From contig NZ_FNNV01000021.1 of NCBI RefSeq assembly GCF_900106745.1, positions 1 through 64,000 of the forward strand: DNA of 64,000 bases. Direction: 5' to 3'. Position numbers and translations under genes: made by a program. Shown here in pieces: positions 60,918-64,000 of this stretch. The notes beneath the pieces are model-generated. The model worked only from the letters and a program-made list of their open reading frames with translations, did no database searches and had not been told where the DNA came from. How positions within the stretch are numbered: position 1 is the first letter of the stretch; each line of letters opens with the position of its first letter. This DNA is from Paenibacillus sp. CF384 (GTDB lineage: Bacteria > Bacillota > Bacilli > Paenibacillales > Paenibacillaceae).

Positions 60918-63335
60918 TTGAAAACATTGATTATCGCAGAGAAACCCGATATGGGTCGGACAATCGCCGCAGTCGTGGAGCCGAAGGCGCAGAACAAACG
61001 CGCTTATTTGGAAGGCGAGCACTACATTATTACGTGGGCAATCGGCCATTTGGTCAGTCTCGCAGAGCCGGATCAGTACGACCCCAAGTATAAGAGATGG
61101 AATGAAGCGGATTTGCCCATCATTCCGGATCGCTTTAAGCTATGGCCTAATGCGAGGACGAAGGATCAGCTTGCTACAATTGGCGAGCTGTCGAAGCGCT
61201 GTGACCGGCTTGTTAACGCATGCGATGCCGGGCGTGAAGGTCAGCTTATCTTCCATCTGATTCGGCAATATTTGAAAATGCCGCAGCCGACAGATCGGCT
61301 GTGGATTTCCGATTTGACGCCGGAGACGATTCGCCGGGGGTTTGATGGGCTGCGCAGCGATCAGGAGTACGATGATCTGACACGTGCGGCGAAGGCACGA
61401 AGTGAAGCGGATTGGCTGGTTGGCATGAATGCTTCGCGGGCATTTACCATCCGCCACAAAACGCTCCTGTCGGTCGGACGCGTACAAACACCTGTATTAG
61501 CGCTGCTGTATGATCGGCATAAAGAAATTACGGCTTTTGACAGTGAGACGTATTTCGTCGTTCAAGCTTCATTCAGTCAGGGCGACTTTACGTATAAAGG
61601 CGTCTGGCAAGGAGATCGAATAACGAAGCGCGAGCAAGCTGAAGCGCTGGCTGCGAAGGTGTCCGGGAAACCGGCTAAGATTGTCAGCTATACGGTGACC
61701 GAGTCGAAGGAATATCCATATCGGCTTTACGACCTTACACTGCTGCAGCGCGAAGCGAATGGCAGATATGGTTATCCGGCGAAGAAAACGCTCGATATTG
61801 CACAATCCCTTTATGAGAAACATAAAGTAATTACCTATCCACGGACAAGCTCCAACTATGTGACGGAAGAGAACCTTTCCATCATGGGCAATGTTCTTAA
61901 CATGCTAAAACAAACGTCTTACGGTGATCTGGCTAACGGTGCGGATCGCAGCAGGGTGCATAAGGGCAACAAAGCCGTCTGTAATCCGGCTAAGGTCGAG
62001 GATCACCATGCAATTCTGCCGACGCCTAAGCGTCCTGGCACCTTAAGCACGGAAGAGCAGCACATTTACGATATGATCGTTCGTCGATTCCTCTCTCATT
62101 ACTATCCTCCCGCTGTGTATAACAATCATGAAGTGTTGACAGAGGTAGAAGAGGAGCAGTTCCGCACGCGTGCCAAGGAACAGCTGGATGACGGTTGGCG
62201 CGTCGTGTTAGGCGATCAGGATGACGGAAACGCGAGCAAAGCAAAGAGCAAGTCGAAGAAGAAATCCGACGATGCGCCGGACGAACAAGAGGATGATCTC
62301 GTTGAAACCGATCGTCCATTCTCGGTAGATCCCGATGCTGCCGTCCATTGTGACGGCGCTGATGCACTGGAGAAGGCGACGAAACCGCCGAAGCCGTATA
62401 CGGAAGGCACGCTGCTCAAAGCGATGGAGAGTGCCGGCAAAGCGATTGAGGATGAAGAGCTTCGAGATGCTATGAAGCAGACGGGGCTGGGTACGCCAGC
62501 AACTCGCGCGGCGACGATTGAGCGGCTCAAGTATGTCGGTTATATTAAGCCTACAGGCAAGCGGCTCGATATCACGACGAAGGGCTGCGCAGCCATCGAG
62601 CTCATTCGCGGCGCCGGCGTTGAACTGCTCGCTTCACCGGAAATGACGGGCCGATGGGAGCAGCGCCTCCATCAGATCTCGAAGGGCGAAGCATCGGATG
62701 AGCAGTTCATTGCAAAGGTGAAGCAGTTTGCCGAGATGATTGTCGGCAAAGTGAAGCATCAGCGCCAAGCGGATGCTAGTCTTTTCGAGGAGCCGGGGCA
62801 AGCGGGCGGAGAAGCTAAGGGCAGAGGCAGAGGGGCGAAAGCTTCTGCTTCGGGCGAGAAGAGCACGAGGTCTTCTTCGAAGGGGAAGGCAGCGAAGTCA
62901 GCGGAGGCCGGATCGAGCTCGGGCTCTCCTGCTAGGAGCGCAGCTGCATCTCGCTCGAAGTCGGCAAGCACTTCAACGACTGGAAGCAGCAGCTCCCCAA
63001 CCCGTGCTGCAACAGCTACACGTCCTGCAGCATCTCCGGAACCGTCAGCAAACACGCCGAAGGTGATTGCATCTTGTCCGCGGCCGGGCTGCGGCGGTGA
63101 GCTTGTGGAAGGTAAACGCGGCTATGGCTGTTTGCGTTTCAGGGAAGGCTGTACTTTCGTCATCTGGAAAGAACAGCAGGGACGACTGGTCACGGCAGCT
63201 ATGGCGAAGGCGCTGGCTGTTAGCGGCGCAACGCGTACTTCCACGTTTAAGAAGGAAGACGGTACCAGCGAGTCAGGCAAACTGATCTTAACGAATAACA
63301 CAACCGGAGCAGTAGAATTTGTACCAGCCCCATAA
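60918..63335 (+). CDS. topB: DNA topoisomerase III
   Basis: Type IA topoisomerase that cuts one strand to unlink DNA. The 805-residue product has the toprim motif IIAEKPDMG and CDAGREGQL, then the catalytic Tyr307 in VITYPRTSS. An acidic and Lys-rich insert lies at about 433-460. The C-terminal tail (about 620-715) is rich in Ser/Ala/Lys, and a zinc-ribbon-like region SCPRPGCGGEL...GYGCLRF...GC follows. It is longer than B. subtilis TopB (727) because of this tail. TTG start at 60918 after AGAGGCG. Confidence 0.94.
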   Translation: MKTLIIAEKPDMGRTIAAVVEPKAQNKRAYLEGEHYIITWAIGHLVSLAEPDQYDPKYKRWNEADLPIIPDRFKLWPNARTKDQLATIGELSKRCDRLVNACDAGREGQLIFHLIRQYLKMPQPTDRLWISDLTPETIRRGFDGLRSDQEYDDLTRAAKARSEADWLVGMNASRAFTIRHKTLLSVGRVQTPVLALLYDRHKEITAFDSETYFVVQASFSQGDFTYKGVWQGDRITKREQAEALAAKVSGKPAKIVSYTVTESKEYPYRLYDLTLLQREANGRYGYPAKKTLDIAQSLYEKHKVITYPRTSSNYVTEENLSIMGNVLNMLKQTSYGDLANGADRSRVHKGNKAVCNPAKVEDHHAILPTPKRPGTLSTEEQHIYDMIVRRFLSHYYPPAVYNNHEVLTEVEEEQFRTRAKEQLDDGWRVVLGDQDDGNASKAKSKSKKKSDDAPDEQEDDLVETDRPFSVDPDAAVHCDGADALEKATKPPKPYTEGTLLKAMESAGKAIEDEELRDAMKQTGLGTPATRAATIERLKYVGYIKPTGKRLDITTKGCAAIELIRGAGVELLASPEMTGRWEQRLHQISKGEASDEQFIAKVKQFAEMIVGKVKHQRQADASLFEEPGQAGGEAKGRGRGAKASASGEKSTRSSSKGKAAKSAEAGSSSGSPARSAAASRSKSASTSTTGSSSSPTRAATATRPAASPEPSANTPKVIASCPRPGCGGELVEGKRGYGCLRFREGCTFVIWKEQQGRLVTAAMAKALAVSGATRTSTFKKEDGTSESGKLILTNNTTGAVEFVPAP

Positions 63336-63343
63336 TAATGAAC

Positions 63344-63398
63344 AAGAGGCTTGTCCTCACAGGAGTCAATAATGACTCTTGTGCGGGACAAGCCTCTT
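63344..63398. terminator. Long bidirectional hairpin after topB
   Basis: AAGAGGCTTGTCC (63344-63356) pairs with GGACAAGCCTCTT (63386-63398), and the inner bases form a second stem. It lies between two convergent genes. Confidence 0.88.
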
Positions 63399-63409
63399 CA
63401 TGTGTGCCG

Positions 63410-64000
63410 TTAGTTAGGACCGCGCTGGTTCAGGTAAGTATGAATACTTGTCGGAACATCGCGGAGTTGGTCCAGGGTGAAGAATGCGCCTTTAGGCTCC
63501 ACATCAATACCGACAATATTGTACGCCCATTCGGAATCCGTCTTCATGTGAATAGCGTGTATGCCCGAAGTTAGAGCGGGTATGACGTCAGTACGGATGG
63601 AGTTGCCGATCATCCAAGTCGACTTGCGATCGAATTTGCCTTCGCGCAGAATGTTCTCCATCGCTTCGACATTCTTCATTGAACGCACATAGATGCGCGG
63701 GCCAAAATACCGCTCCAGCTGCATCTCCTTGATTTTGCGTTGTTGGATCAACATTTCCCCACCGGTGTAAAGATGCAGCTCATGCCCCTTCGAGGCCAGT
63801 TCGTCGAGCGTCTCTTCCATGAACGGATAAGGCTCAACCTCATGTTCATAAACACTTCTTCCTAGTTTCCACAGCATGTCTACCTCTACAGGGGATAATG
63901 CTCTACCCAGCAGATCGGAGAAATGCTGATACGTTCCGATAAAGGATTGTGGGAAGTGATCGCTCTTAAAGCCGGATAGATGTACGCCGGCAATGTCGAT
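63410..64000 (-). CDS. HAD-family hydrolase, truncated by the window edge
   Basis: The reading frame is open from the stop at 63410 to the window end, so the N-terminus with motif I is missing. Visible parts are a cap region, motif II LHLYTGGEM, a Lys before the last motif and motif IV MIGNSIRTDVIPALTSG, which are those of a HAD phosphatase. An internal ATG at 63877 should not be taken as the start, because similar coding sequence runs on upstream. The substrate is unknown. Confidence 0.8.
   Translation of the reverse strand: MDIAGVHLSGFKSDHFPQSFIGTYQHFSDLLGRALSPVEVDMLWKLGRSVYEHEVEPYPFMEETLDELASKGHELHLYTGGEMLIQQRKIKEMQLERYFGPRIYVRSMKNVEAMENILREGKFDRKSTWMIGNSIRTDVIPALTSGIHAIHMKTDSEWAYNIVGIDVEPKGAFFTLDQLRDVPTSIHTYLNQRGPN

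Overview
The window reads as a contiguous, gene-dense stretch of core chromosome from a spore-forming Firmicute, most likely Paenibacillus or a close Paenibacillaceae relative. The reasons are gene orders and families typical of Bacillales (mutS-mutL-miaA-hfq, hflX-ynbB-glnR-glnA, lexA/yneA, thyA-dfrA, pdhABCD), a SpoVK-type sporulation ATPase, strong AGGAGG ribosome sites, frequent GTG and TTG starts, and LexA sites of the Bacillus GAAC-N4-GTTC type. I see no rRNA, tRNA, CRISPR array, prophage or insertion sequence. Coding density and codon use look even throughout.

Layout. 1-10.8 kb: two hairpins, then an operon of mutS, mutL, an RsmJ-like methyltransferase, miaA and hfq, the last four joined by ATGA stop/start overlaps; then a class A penicillin-binding protein and a lipoprotein peptidyl-prolyl isomerase. 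10.9-17.9 kb: DUF402 and DUF218 proteins, spoVK-like, hflX, ynbB, and the glutamine regulon pair glnR-glnA with a GlnR operator. 17.9-23.4 kb: an unknown protein, lexA diverging from yneA across a cluster of LexA boxes, several small genes, and acireductone dioxygenase. 23.5-28.0 kb: metH and rnz. 28.1-36.5 kb: a single-strand run of eight tightly packed genes (mrfA, mrfB, HAD phosphatase, Fpg/Nei glycosylase, endonuclease IV, cREC protein, ABC ATPase, FtsJ-type methyltransferase) behind a promoter that carries a LexA-type box. 36.5-45.1 kb: a Ser/Thr kinase fused to a degenerate ParA-like domain, an ABC-F protein, a two-component system, nitrilase, two GNATs and a metallo-hydrolase. 45.1-47.6 kb: a long structured leader with an 8-codon leader ORF and two terminators, followed by a MutS2 paralogue that has the KOW-like region but no Smr nuclease. 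47.6-50.4 kb: thiN, TRIC channel, tyrosine phosphatase, esterase. 50.6-57.6 kb: pdhABCD, thioesterase, thyA-dfrA. 57.7-64 kb: gltD, two poorly characterised proteins, topB and an edge-truncated HAD gene.

How the genes work together. DNA maintenance dominates: mismatch repair (mutSL), SOS control (lexA, yneA), a probable SOS-linked repair operon (mrfAB, glycosylase, AP endonuclease), topB, and nucleotide supply (thyA, dfrA). Nitrogen assimilation (glnRA, gltD) and central carbon metabolism (pdh) are also present.

The two most interesting signals are (1) the LexA-box-headed repair operon at 28131-36482 and (2) the attenuator-like leader at 45135-45540 in front of the Smr-less MutS2 gene, which suggests a ribosome-directed factor induced when translation stalls. 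All calls come from reading the sequence; no database search was run.
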